Assembly (NCBI GenBank): GCA_020631735.1
Contig: CM036231.1
Span: 3,623,831 to 3,687,830, forward strand
DNA length: 64,000 nucleotides
From: Saccharum officinarum
Taxonomy: Eukaryota; Streptophyta; Magnoliopsida; Poales; Poaceae
Direction: 5' to 3'
Shown here: positions 44,168 to 55,500 of the stretch, one piece after another
Layout: each line of letters starts with the position of its first letter
Numbering within the stretch: the stretch's first letter is position 1
The notes under the pieces: model-generated
The model's input: only the letters and a program-made list of their open reading frames with translations
Told to the model about the DNA's origin: nothing
Database searches by the model: none
Position numbers and translations under genes: made by a program

Positions 44168-45600
44168 TGCACAAGATGAGAAGGTTCATGAAAAAGAAAG
44201 GATATGGGGCAAGGAAGAGGAGAGACATTATAAAGGCAAAGACCCTTTGCTATAATTACAATAGCCCCGATCATATAGTGGCAAAGTGCCCCTATGAAGA
44301 CAAAAGATATCATGATGGGGAGTTGAAGTTGAAGAAGAACAAGAAGGAAAAGAAAGAGAAGAAGAGCTTCACTATCAACAAGAAGAAGAAGGGTGGTGGA
44401 TATGTAGTCACTTGGGATAGTGATAACTCCGATAGTGATGATGAAAGCTCTAGTGATGATGAGAGGACCACTCGGCGAGCCATTGCAAACATCGCCCTCT
44501 CCAACAAGCCATCCATCTTCGACACTTCATCAACATGCCTTATGGCCAAGCCTACAAAGGTAAAATATGATGATAGTGATGATGATTCTTGTGCTAGTGA
44601 TGATTGTAGGAGTGATGATGAGGAGGATGAGGACTATTCCAAGGATGATCTATTGGGCATAATAGATCAAATGAGCAAGGGCTACAAGAGGACAACCAAG
44701 AAATACAAAATCTTGGAACAAGAGCTCATTGCCAAGAGCAATGAAAATGATGCCTTGATGGAGGAGCTTGTTGCTCTCAAAAAGAGTAAGGAGTGCAAAG
44801 GAATTGAACAAGAGCTCAAAGCTCTTAGGAAATCCTTTGATGAGCTAGAGGATTCTCGTGAGTGTCTAAAGGAAGACCACGAGGATCTTGAAATTGCTCA
44901 CACTAGGCTTAAGGAAGCCCACTCCACTCTACTTGAGCTCATCAAGGAAAAGGACCTCAAGTTGAAGAAGCTCATGAAGGAAGCTAAGGAGGAGCAAGTG
45001 ATTGTCACTTGTGATATTGGACTAACATGTGATATTATTGATGATTCTTTATTTGTTAGTCCTACTAATGCTTTAAGTAGCTCATCATCATCCACCACAA
45101 CCAACTCTACCTCTACTACTAGTAATTCATCACTTGTGGTTGAGACTCTCAAGAGAGAGGTGGATGATCTCACCCGCGCATTAGGCAATGCCTATGATGG
45201 GGATGTCTGCTTGCTAAAATGCTTAGGTAGCCAAAGGTTCTCTCTTAACAAAGAGGGATTGGGCTATACTCCCAAGAAGGGCAAGGCGGCCTTTGCTACT
45301 CCAAAGCCTCGCTTTGTGAAGGGCAATGGTCGTTATTGCAATAGATGCAAGCAAGTTGGGCATCTAGAGATTAATTGCAACAAAATAAATAAGAACAAGA
45401 AAAATGCTAATGTACCTTATATTCCTTTTGATTCTTGTTATGTGCTTACCAAGGGTGAGAAAGGTGTGCATGCTAGGTTTGTTGGTACACCAATTGTGGG
45501 CCCAAAGAAGAAGGCTATTTGGGTACCAAAGAGCTTAGTGACTAACCTACAAGGACCCAAACAAGTATGGGTACTTAAGAAACATTAAATTGTTTTGTAG
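44168..45600 (+). pseudogene. Element 1 gag, right (good-quality) copy, 5' end missing at the gap
   Basis: It is open from the gap to 45588: Lys-rich tract, knuckle-like CYNYNSPDHIVAKC (44248-44289, second Cys replaced by Tyr), acidic/Ser-rich part, a long coiled-coil-like stretch (44690-45010), and a true CX2CX4HX4C knuckle at 45337-45378. It ends VWVLKKH with TAA at 45586-45588; one extra A there, relative to the left copy, moves the frame just before the junction TAG at 45598-45600. Confidence 0.8.
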
Positions 45601-48600
45601 GTAAATTACAAGGTCGGAGGAAGGCATTGGGTGCTTGATAGTGGGTGCTCTCAACATATGACCGGTGATTCAAGAATGTTTAACTCTCTCAAATCAAATG
45701 ATAGTGGCATTGATAGTATCACATTTGGTGACAATAGCAAGGGTGATATGAAGGCTCTTGGAAGGATTGCAATCTCAAATGATCATAGCATCTCCAATGT
45801 GCTACTAGTTGAAAAGCTCAATTTCAACTTGTTGTCGGTTGCTCAATTGTGTGATCTCGGTTTCAAGTGCATATTTGGTGTTGATGATGTGGAGATAGTT
45901 AGTGTTGATGGCTCTAACTTGATCTTCAAAGGATTTAGATATGAGAATCTATACTTGGTTGATTTCAATGCTAGTGACACTCAACTTTCAACATGCTTGC
46001 TCACCAAATCAAGTATGGGTTGGTTATGGCATAGAAGACTTGGTCATGTTGGCATGAAGCAATTGAACAAGTTAGTGAAGCATGACTTGGTTAGAGGCTT
46101 GAAGGATGTCACATTTGAGAAAGATAAGCTATGTAGTGCATGTCAAGCCAGAAAGCAAGTAGACAACACTCATCCATTGAAAAGCATTATGAGTACTTCC
46201 AAGACATTTGAGTTATTGCACATGGATCTATTTAGGCCAACTACATACATAAGCATTGGTGGCAACAAGTATGGTTTTGTGATTGTGGATGATTTCACTA
46301 GATATACATGGGTATTCTTTCTTGTGGACAAGAGTGATGTATTTGACATATTCAAGAAGTTCATCAAGAGAGTACAAAATGAGTTTGAAACCATAATCAA
46401 GAAAGTAAGAAGTGACAATGGAAGTGAGTTTCGAAACACAAGAATTGATGAGCTATGTGATGAGCTTGGAATCAAACATCAATTCTCGGCTAATATACAC
46501 CTCAATCAAATGGCCTAGTTGAGAGGAAGAATAGAACCTTAATTGATATGGCTAGATCAATGTTGAATGAGTATAATGTGAGTCATTCATTTTGGGCTGA
46601 AGCAATCAACACGGCTTGCTTCTATAGCAACCGCCTCTATTGCCACAAGTTTCTAGAAAAGACACCATATGAGATCTTAAATGGAAGAAAGCCCAATATT
46701 GCATACTTTCGGGTATTTGGTTGCAAATGCTATATCTTAAAGAAAGGCACTAGATTGAGCAAGTTTGAGAAGAAATGTGATGAAGGCTTCCTACTTGGTT
46801 ACTCCACTACTAGCAAAGCTTATAGAGTATGGAACCTAGCTAGTGGTTTACTTGAAGAAGTACATGATGTTGAATTTGATGAAACAAATGGCTCTCAAGA
46901 TGAAGAAGATAACTTGGATGATGTGAGAGGAACTCAATTGACCAATACTATGAAAGAAATGGATATTGGTGATATTAGGCCAAAGCAAGTGATTGATGTG
47001 GATGACAACAAAGATCAAGTGCTCCAAAGCCCAATCACTCAAGCTAGTGGTTCTCTAATGCAAAATCAAGCTAGTACATCATCTCAAGTGCAACAAGATC
47101 AACAAGTTGCTAGTTCATCATCTCCAACTCATGATCAACATCAACATCCAAGCAATCAAGTCCAAGTGCTTCAACCAACTAACATTGCAAGAGACCATCC
47201 ATTGGATTCTATCATTGGTGACATACAAAGAGGAGTTCAAACTAGATCAAGATTGATATCATTTTGTGGTCACTCTTCTTTTGTGTCAATGGAAGAACCC
47301 AAGGACATTGATAGAGCATTAAGAGATCCGGATTGGGCAAATACAATGCATGAAGAGCTCAACAACTTTAAGAGAAATGAAGTATGGGAACTAGTTGAAA
47401 AGCCTAAAAATCATAATGTCATTGGAACAAGATGGGTCTTTCGCAACAAGCAAGATCAAGATGGGATAGTAGTAAGGAACAAAGCAAGACTAGTGGCTCA
47501 AGGTTACACACAAATAGAGGGTCTTGACTTTGGTGAAACTTATGCCCCGGTTGCAAGATTAGAAGCAATTAGGATCTTACTTTCCTATGCTTGTGCTCAC
47601 AATATCAAGCTATATCAAATGGATGTGAAGAGTGCATTTCTTAATACGTACATACAAGAGGAGGTGTATGTGGAGCAACCTCCCGGTTTTAAAGATGACA
47701 AGAAACCCAATCATGTATATAAGTTAAGAAAAGCTTTGTATGGATTGAAGCAAGCACCTAGAGCATGGTATGAAAGATTGAGGGACTTCTTACTATCCAA
47801 AGGGTTTGTCATGGGCAAAGTGGATACTACTCTTTTCACCACTAATATTGGGAAAGACTTGTTTGTGTTGTAAATATATGTTGATGATATCATATTCGGT
47901 TCAACCAATCAAGATTATTGTGATGAGTTTGGAAAAATGATGGCAAAGGAATTTGAAATGTCAATGATTGGTGAACTTAGTTTCTTTCTTGGACTTCAAA
48001 TCAAACAAATGAAGGAAGGAACATTTGTAAGCCAAACCAAGTACATCAAAGATATGCTCAAGAAGTTTGGCATGGAAGATGCAAAGAGTATTACAACCCC
48101 AATGGGCACTAGTGGAAGTTTGGATAGTGACAAGAATGGCAACATGGTGGATCAAAAGCTATATAGATCGATGATTGGTAGTCTACTCTATGTGATGGCA
48201 TCAAGGGCCGATGTAATGTTTAGTGTATGCATGTGTGCAAGATTTCAAGCCTCACCAAGTGAAAGTCATTTGAAGGCAACAAAGAGAATATTAAGGTACT
48301 TAAAGCATACACAAGATGTTGGATTGTGGTATCCCAAAGGTGCAAGCTTTGAGCTAGTTGGATATTCGGACTCCGACTATGCCGGTGACAAAGTGGAAAG
48401 AAAGAGCACTTCCGGAACTTGTCAATTGTTGGGAAGATCACTTGTCTCATGGTCATCCAAGAAGTAAAATAGTATTGCACTATCTACCGCCGAAGCCGAA
48501 TACATCGCCGCGAGTAGTTGTTGTGCACAAATATTATGGATGAAGGCAACATTGAAGGATTTTGGAATCAATTTCAAGAATGTGCCATTGCTATGTGACA

Positions 48601-48830
48601 ATGAAAGTGCCGTGAAGCTAACCAACAATCCCGTTCAACATCAAAGAATAAAGCATATTGATGTTCGTCATCATTTCATTAGAGATCATCAACAAAAGGG
48701 TGACATTGCTATTGAGAGTGTGGGCACCGAAGATCAATTAGTTGATCTATTCACCAAGCCACTTGATGAGAAGAGATTTCACAAGCTAAAGAATGAGTTG
48801 AACATACTTGACTTCTCCAACATGAGTTGA
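45601..48830 (+). pseudogene. Element 1 pol: protease, integrase, reverse transcriptase, RNase H (broken)
   Basis: Protease VLDSGCSQHMTGD (about 45631), gag-pre-integrase WHRRLGHVGM with CSACQ, integrase first Asp in LLHMDLF and second in RSDNGSEF, then the reverse transcriptase ([16 protein letters not shown] at 47877-47888) and RNase H ([14 protein letters not shown]), ending with TGA at 48828-48830. Breaks: a one-base loss near 46490 in the integrase before its catalytic Glu; TAA at 47871-47873, two codons before YVDD; and TAA at 48465-48467 in RNase H. In Element 3 both TAA sites are CAA. The element is therefore inactive on its own. Confidence 0.88.
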
Positions 48831-49961
48831 TGCACCCCATATATGACATGCCTCTTCTTTGAGCCCCAAGGTATAATTGGTTGACATGTCATACATTCTA
48901 TGCTAAGGACTTGTTTAGTGCATCTAGTCATAATTTACATGTTCTAGGCTCATTCATGAAAATCAAATGAATTTGAAGTTTATATGGTGCCACTATTGTT
49001 TCCATGACTTGTATGATCTAGTGGTAGCATATAACTTGTTTAAGTAGCTTGTGATCCTAAGTGTTTAATCTAGATTACTTGTCTAAATATTTGCTTCAAC
49101 ATGGTGCATGATAACCCTTCTAGTGAGGTGTGAAGAAGCTTGTCCTTGGATCAAACCGAAGTTTTTTTTATTTGTGCAAGCAATCTAGGTTGAATCATAA
49201 ACTTGATCCTCACCCCATATTTCAACATGATAATCTATCTAAAGTCTGCTCCTTGTGGTCAATTGGTGCCAAAGGGGGAGAAAATGTTGTTCACAAAGAT
49301 AGAACTCAAAGGGGGAGAAGTACAAAGAGGGAAGAATTGATAAAAGAAGGGGATCAACTAAAATTTTGAGCACACAAGTAGGGGGAGCAAGCTCTTAAAC
49401 ATGAATGTTGCATTTCCATGTGCACTTCATATGTATGATGCATAGTTATGCATTTCTTTTTCTCCGATACTTTGCTTGTGTGGTGACTTGCTAGTATACA
49501 ATTGAAATTGTATTGAGGTACTAGCATGAATATGAAGTAGTTAGATTTTTCTTGCTTCATGTTTTTCAAAGTGGTACTAGAGCCTTGCTTATAATGTTGA
49601 TCTCACGAGGTTTCTAGTTATGTTTGTGTTTTTCCAAGTGGAATCTAACTACACAAGGTGCTAAGATGGTGTTTATTGCTACTCCAATGGTATCACGCTT
49701 CAAAGGTCTATAATCTTAAACACTTAGCACCTATTGGTAGTCAATGCTCCTATACTTTCCTATCTAACATGTATGCTTCCAAAATCCAAACATATAGCAT
49801 ACATGTAGGGGGAGCCATTGCTATCAATTTGAATTCATGATCACATGTCCATAATTCTTACACATGGTAATATACTTGGACAATGTGACATGGGTTTAAT
49901 CAAAATTTTATCATAACATCTTTGTGAAAGGGTTATCACCAATTACCAACAAGGGGGAGAT
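48831..49961 (+). other. Element 1 3' untranslated region and polypurine tract
   Basis: No gene in this 1.1 kb. Several GGGGGAGA-type purine runs occur (about 49275, 49310, 49380, 49808). The last, AAGGGGGAGA at 49951-49960, directly abuts the 3' LTR and is the likely plus-strand primer; the others are possible secondary tracts. Confidence 0.8.
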
Positions 49962-51896
49962 TGAAAGTCCTATGTTTGGTGTTGGTAATTAGTGACAATG
50001 CCTAAGTACTAATCCTATGCCTAAGTTGTATGTAGCATATGAGGATTAGTACATTCCAAGGTTGGTGGCAAGATGGACATGGTGATCATGATGGCCACAC
50101 TTGGATTTGGACGCAACCCTATGTGATCAAGGCAAAGGTATATGCTTAAGGGTTATGTTTTAGTAACCAAGACACCTAGTGGGTGTGGTTACATTATAGG
50201 ATAGATAGCCGTACTATAAAGAGGGGAATGACGCGGCTATTGAACTTCTAAGTGCCTCTAGGTGTGCATTTCATAATCATATGCATTTGGATAGAACTAA
50301 TAATGCCTCAAAAAATGATTGTGAAAATGCTAACACACTCACACTTGACGAGATCACTTGGTGGTGTTAGCACGTTTGCGAAGGCGGTGGAGTTTGAGCG
50401 GTAGAGAGGGTTTTCGAGAAGTTGAAACGACTATTTTCCACTACGTCGGAAGTCCGGAAAAGAAACGGAGGCGAACGGAGGTCACAGAGGTGACCAGACA
50501 CTGAACCGGACGCGGTCCTTGCATGAACGGACGCGTCCGGTCAGTGTTCAGTGTCTGCGCGTTTTTCAGTTCGATGATCGGATGCGAGGCGCGTCCGGTC
50601 ACTGATGATCGGATGTGTCCGATCGTTCAGGGAGCTTACTGGACTCTAACCGGATGCTGGCACTGCCGCGTCCGGTCATGTTTCTTCAGCGCGTCTGGTC
50701 GTTGTTTCGTTGAGCGCTGCTCTGGCGACCAGCGCGTCCGGTTATTCACGGGACCAGCGCGTCCGGTCGTTCGTAGCGCGTCCGGTCTGCGCGATGAGCG
50801 CGTCCAGTCGTTGCTTCGCAGTTAGCCGTTGTGCGACCGGCGCGTCCAGTCATTTGGACCAGCGCGTCCGGTCAGTGTTTCACGTGTTAGCCGTTGGGTG
50901 ACCGGCGCGTCCGGTCAGTTGGACCAGCGCGTCCGGTCAGCACGATTTTGGCTGTTTAAGTTTCTAACGGCTCTATTCGAAGGGGTACGTCTATAAATAC
51001 TCGTTGGCCAGCTCAAGTCTCTCTCTCTCGAACATTTTACATACTTGTGAGCACTTTGAGCTAAGCAACTCCCCTCCCACTCATCTCTCTTGCTTCCTTG
51101 CATATTTGAAGTGAGATTGAGTGATCCAAGTGCATTTGCATTGTGAGATTGCATCTAGTTGGCACTTGGTGGTTGATTTGCTGCGGGATTCTTGTTTCTC
51201 TTGGTGGTTGCCGCCACCTAGATGGTTTGGAGCAGCTTGGAGGCGTTGGAAAGAGTTGGTGATTATTCTTGGCCACCTCTGGTGATTGTGAGGGGTTTGT
51301 GCCTACCTCGGTGAAGCGCCAAAGGCAACGTTAGTGGATTGCTCGTGTCATTGCAACCTTTTGCCATTTGGTAGGTTCTTGTGGTGCCTTTTGAGAGGCT
51401 CGGTATGAGACCGATTAGCCACCGAACCACGTGGTGAAGAGGGACACAACGGGGACTAGCGTGCCGGCAAGCACGTGAACCTCGGGATAAATCTTCGTGT
51501 CATCATTCTTATTGTGTTTGATCAATCCCGATGGTTGTATATTGTGGTATTCATCTCTTGATCATATTGATTGGTTGGCTCAATACTTCGCCCCTCGGTG
51601 ATACCCTCCTAACTCTCTCTTGTATTAATTTCTTAGTTACCTTGCTAGCTTGTTAGTGTAACTCTTAGCTTGAGTAGCTAGCTAGCTTTTAGTTGTAGTT
51701 AAATTGTGCGGTTTGACTTGTGCGGTTGAGTGCAAATATACTAGAATTGTGAATTGGTTAGGTGGCTTGCAAACACCCTGTAGGCTAAGCAAAACTCACA
51801 TCTCGCTATTTGTTATATTGATAAACTTGTTTAGCTTGTCTTTGTAGAAAGTTTTAAAAGGCTATTCACCCCCCCTCTAGCCATCAAGACCTTTCA
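49962..51896 (+). mobile_element. 3' LTR of Element 1
   Basis: TGAAAGTCC...GACCTTTCA, TATA box at 50992-50999, GCGTCCGGTC-type array from about 50490 to 50940. It differs from the 5' LTR by sparse substitutions and a short indel near 50412. Confidence 0.92.
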
Positions 51897-52541
51897 GCGC
51901 GCCGCCGTCTCGCTCCCGTGCACCACCGTCTCATGACCGCGCTGCTATCCCATGCGTCGCCGCAGCCAGCCGTCCCGAGCGCCACCTGTGCCCCTCTGCA
52001 CAACCGCGCCACCTGTACTCTCCCGCACCGCCACCGAGCCAGCTCATCCTCTGACAGAGACCTAACCTAATCCGTCGCGAAACCTTGCGATAATCGTTCT
52101 TCGTCGAGGTCTCTTCGTGTGTTTCCGTCTCCGCGAGGTGATTTCACTGCCTTGATCTTTCAATTAGGGTTTGCCGATGGATTCCCGGTGAAATTCTAAT
52201 GCATCTTTTGATCTCATCGGTACTCCAGCGTTTGTCCGTTGTTTTCGGGGAACCCTAGCGCGTCAAGGTCTCTTATCCTTTTTCGCTCATCCGAGGTAGC
52301 TATCGCGATCTATTCCTTTCTTATCTCGTATGCTTGCTTTCATAAGGACCCTGCTCGTCTGTTAGTTAAAATATAATACTTAATAGTAGCTCTATCTATT
52401 CCATCTTTACAGAGGATCTTGTCGGTGCTCTGTGTGTGTCAGGTGATCAGCTATGAATCTGAGGCCAAGCCTGCAGATACGGATTGAGGCCAAGCCTCAC
52501 AAGTGTTAGTACACCATCTTGATTTATAGAGATCTGTCAGT
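51897..52541 (+). other. GC-rich leader upstream of the extra ORF
   Basis: It continues the leader broken at 38597. It has CCGCC-rich sequence, then AAACCTTGCG and TTAGGGTTTGCCGATGG words and several T-rich stretches that could be introns. It ends at the ATG of the following ORF. Confidence 0.5.
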
Positions 52542-55500
52542 ATGGTTCGCTGCAAGAATGTTGGTGGTGGACCAAGTGACGGGGACGAAAGTCCTCCCAG
52601 GGTGATAGAGGTAGCCCGTGGCAAACGTAAGAAGTTAGCCGTCAAGAAGAGGAAGAGGACACCCACTGAGGCAGAGATTGCACAGGCCGTCGCTGACGCT
52701 GCAGAGCGTGTAGAGAGGGGTGGCAGATGTAACAGAACCGTCCAAATTATAAGAGCACAAGTACAAAAACAATCACCGAAATGATCAAATTCTCGCACTT
52801 GAGCCCATATAACTCTGGTAGTCCAATGAAATCATGAGGGATTTCAAACCAACCAACATACAAGCCAAGATCGTAGTGATTCAACATAACAAGTCACATG
52901 TTACATCCATTTCACAAGTAATTCAATTTAGATCGGAGTTCAACATAGTTATTACAACTTAAGTTCAAAAGTAGCGGAAGCAAAGTAATTTAAAACTAAC
53001 ATAAATCTTATTTCAAATACATGCCAGTACCACGGTCGACTTCCAACAAAAGCATTAGAGATAAGATAGCTCAAAAGGATCATGCCCATGATCACACTCC
53101 GCCTCTATGGCAGGAGCCAACCAACTCTTGTAGTAGCCATGATACTTCATAACCTGCAACAAGTGGGGATAAAACCCTGAGTACAAGAAGGTACTCAGCT
53201 AGACTTACCCGTCAGAAATCAGAAATAAGGTGACACCAAGGATCATGCAAGGCTGATATAAAGCGGGGCTAGCTTGACAACATTTTGCATAAAAAGCTTA
53301 ATATAGATGATCAATCATTAATGCTTAAGCATCAAGTTAATTATTATTAACCTATCATCTATATTAGAACCTGTACTAGAGCACTCACTTTATTAGGAGC
53401 AAACAATATTAACCATAGCAGGTATAAATTGAGGCAACCTTTCCATCGTGATCCAATTAACCATTCGTTCAATTTAATGGAATCTACGTTGCCGCTGCTC
53501 AAGTCAAGTGCTCACTAACCGGGAGCGACGGCGATTCGAATCGAATTCCTATCCAGCTGGAGTGGTATTTCTAACACTCACCGTGCAGACCCCTGTCAGG
53601 GTCGCACAGGCCACCTTTTCATATGATTCAGGAATCATGGGTCCAAATGATGTCGTGACCCCAAGGGCGACACTCTGCTAGGTGCTAGGGACTCTAACCC
53701 CCCCTTGGTCTCACGCCAATGTCCCCAAGCACATCCTTTCTCTCCTCCAAGAAGCAACCTACCATTCGATTCCCGGCCTGAATCACATTACTCGGCTTCG
53801 CGGTCGGAACGACTTATCTAGCCAACTAAGTGTCAGACTGCGTTCAACATGACTCAAGGACATACAGCGAATCGGTCCTTAAACGATTCAGACGGGGATA
53901 GATTCACACCCAAGACCTCCATGCCTTGTTGCTTCACTATCGTCATCCCGCCCGGTCTCATTTCATTTTATTAACACATGGTTCCATTCCACGATAGAAA
54001 ATATAGCCAACCGTGCCATATATGAATATCCCTATATCTCGCAGGTGACAGGAAATCACCTGACTTCTACCGCTTAAAGCAGGGCTAAGCATCTACTCGA
54101 TCCTAGTCTATGTAGGATTTAAGGATTCATATATCTGGACAAGGAATGATATAATGCAGCAAGGGTTTCCAACCAACTCCTACCACTTAATGCAACAATA
54201 CTTATAACATATATATATAATTAATTGCTTTGAAGATAGGAGGCTTATAATGCTACGGGGCTTGCCTGGGATCCGACTCAAGTTAGAGTATGTCAGATGA
54301 GTTCGCTTGGCGAGCATCTTCCAATCTATCACTTGTCCGGTCCTTCTATCTTCGGGATAGACCCACCAACTCCATCTTCGGGTTTGGCTCCACAACACGT
54401 CCTTCACGTGGTGCATCTAGCGTACCTAAATGAAATGCAAGATGCAAGTGCATGAATATAAGGAAATGCAATAGATGATGCATCCCACGTTAATCAAGGC
54501 AAGTATAAGGTTATAGTAAAGACACGTAAGCACATCACATTACTTAAGTAACCTTACACAAACAAACATGCTTAAATAGCAAAGAAAGCAATACCAAGCA
54601 TGACATAAGATTTACAAAGTCTCAGGTGTAATAGCTTAATCATCAAAGACATGAATCACACTTAGCAATACCCAACAAAGTAACCAAGCAATCATGTATT
54701 TTCAATAATTCTGGACATACATGTAGTAGCTGGGTAAATCAATTATATCTGAAGTTCTACAAATCCAAATGACTTGCAAGAAGACATCATAAAAAGCTTA
54801 TGAAATTGTCCATATTTCATTTATAAACATCTAATCCTGATTCTAACATTTACCAGGTCGAAATACAGAAGGTACAGAATATGTCCTGGAAGGACAGAGA
54901 GCAACATAAATCTGAACCCAACTTAGAACAGCTGTAGTTTCTAAACCATATGGCCAAATGCCACCAATTTTTAACAGCAGCTATATACATAAATTATCTA
55001 CAACTTTTGTATAAATAAGTTTCATAACAGAGCACATTATCATGAAGAACTTTGCTAAGTTCCCAGATCTGTCCAGAAACCTCATTTGCAAGAAATAATT
55101 ATTAACTTATATTGCAAACATATAATTAGACAAAACCAACTTTACCAACATTTCATACATTATTAATGAACATCAGAAAACATAGTGTCAATTACTAAAT
55201 AAATTCTTTTAATACATTTTCTTAATTTATTTAGATCATTAGGTGGAATTATGACCACATCATAAAGATACTCAATAAATTCTACCAAAATTACAGGGGT
55301 CTACAAATACTCTCAAAAGTCTACTGTACAAATTTCAAGCTAATTGGACATGTATCTCAACCTCTATGAAAAAGACAAATAGCTATGGCAATAAATCATG
55401 TGAGAGCAAGTTAAACCTAAAACTCAAATTTTCTGTGAACATAAGGCCATATTATGAATCAATATGATAGAGAAACATCATACTAAGGTAATAGAACAAC

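Larger units (their letters stand above)
38598..51896 (+). mobile_element. Copia Element 1 (SIRE/Maximus-like), with both LTRs and an internal assembly gap
   Basis: LTRs at 38598-40518 and 49962-51896 (1921 and 1935 bp) start TGAAAGTCC and end GACCTTTCA. A perfect 5-bp duplication GCGCG flanks the whole (38593-38597 and 51897-51901). Primer site, gag, pol and polypurine tract are in the usual order. The apparent 13.3 kb is inflated: 41320-44067 and 44168-46946 are the same part of the element on either side of a 100-N gap, so the real element is probably about 10.5 kb. The two LTRs differ by few substitutions and small indels, which points to a fairly recent insertion. Confidence 0.93.
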
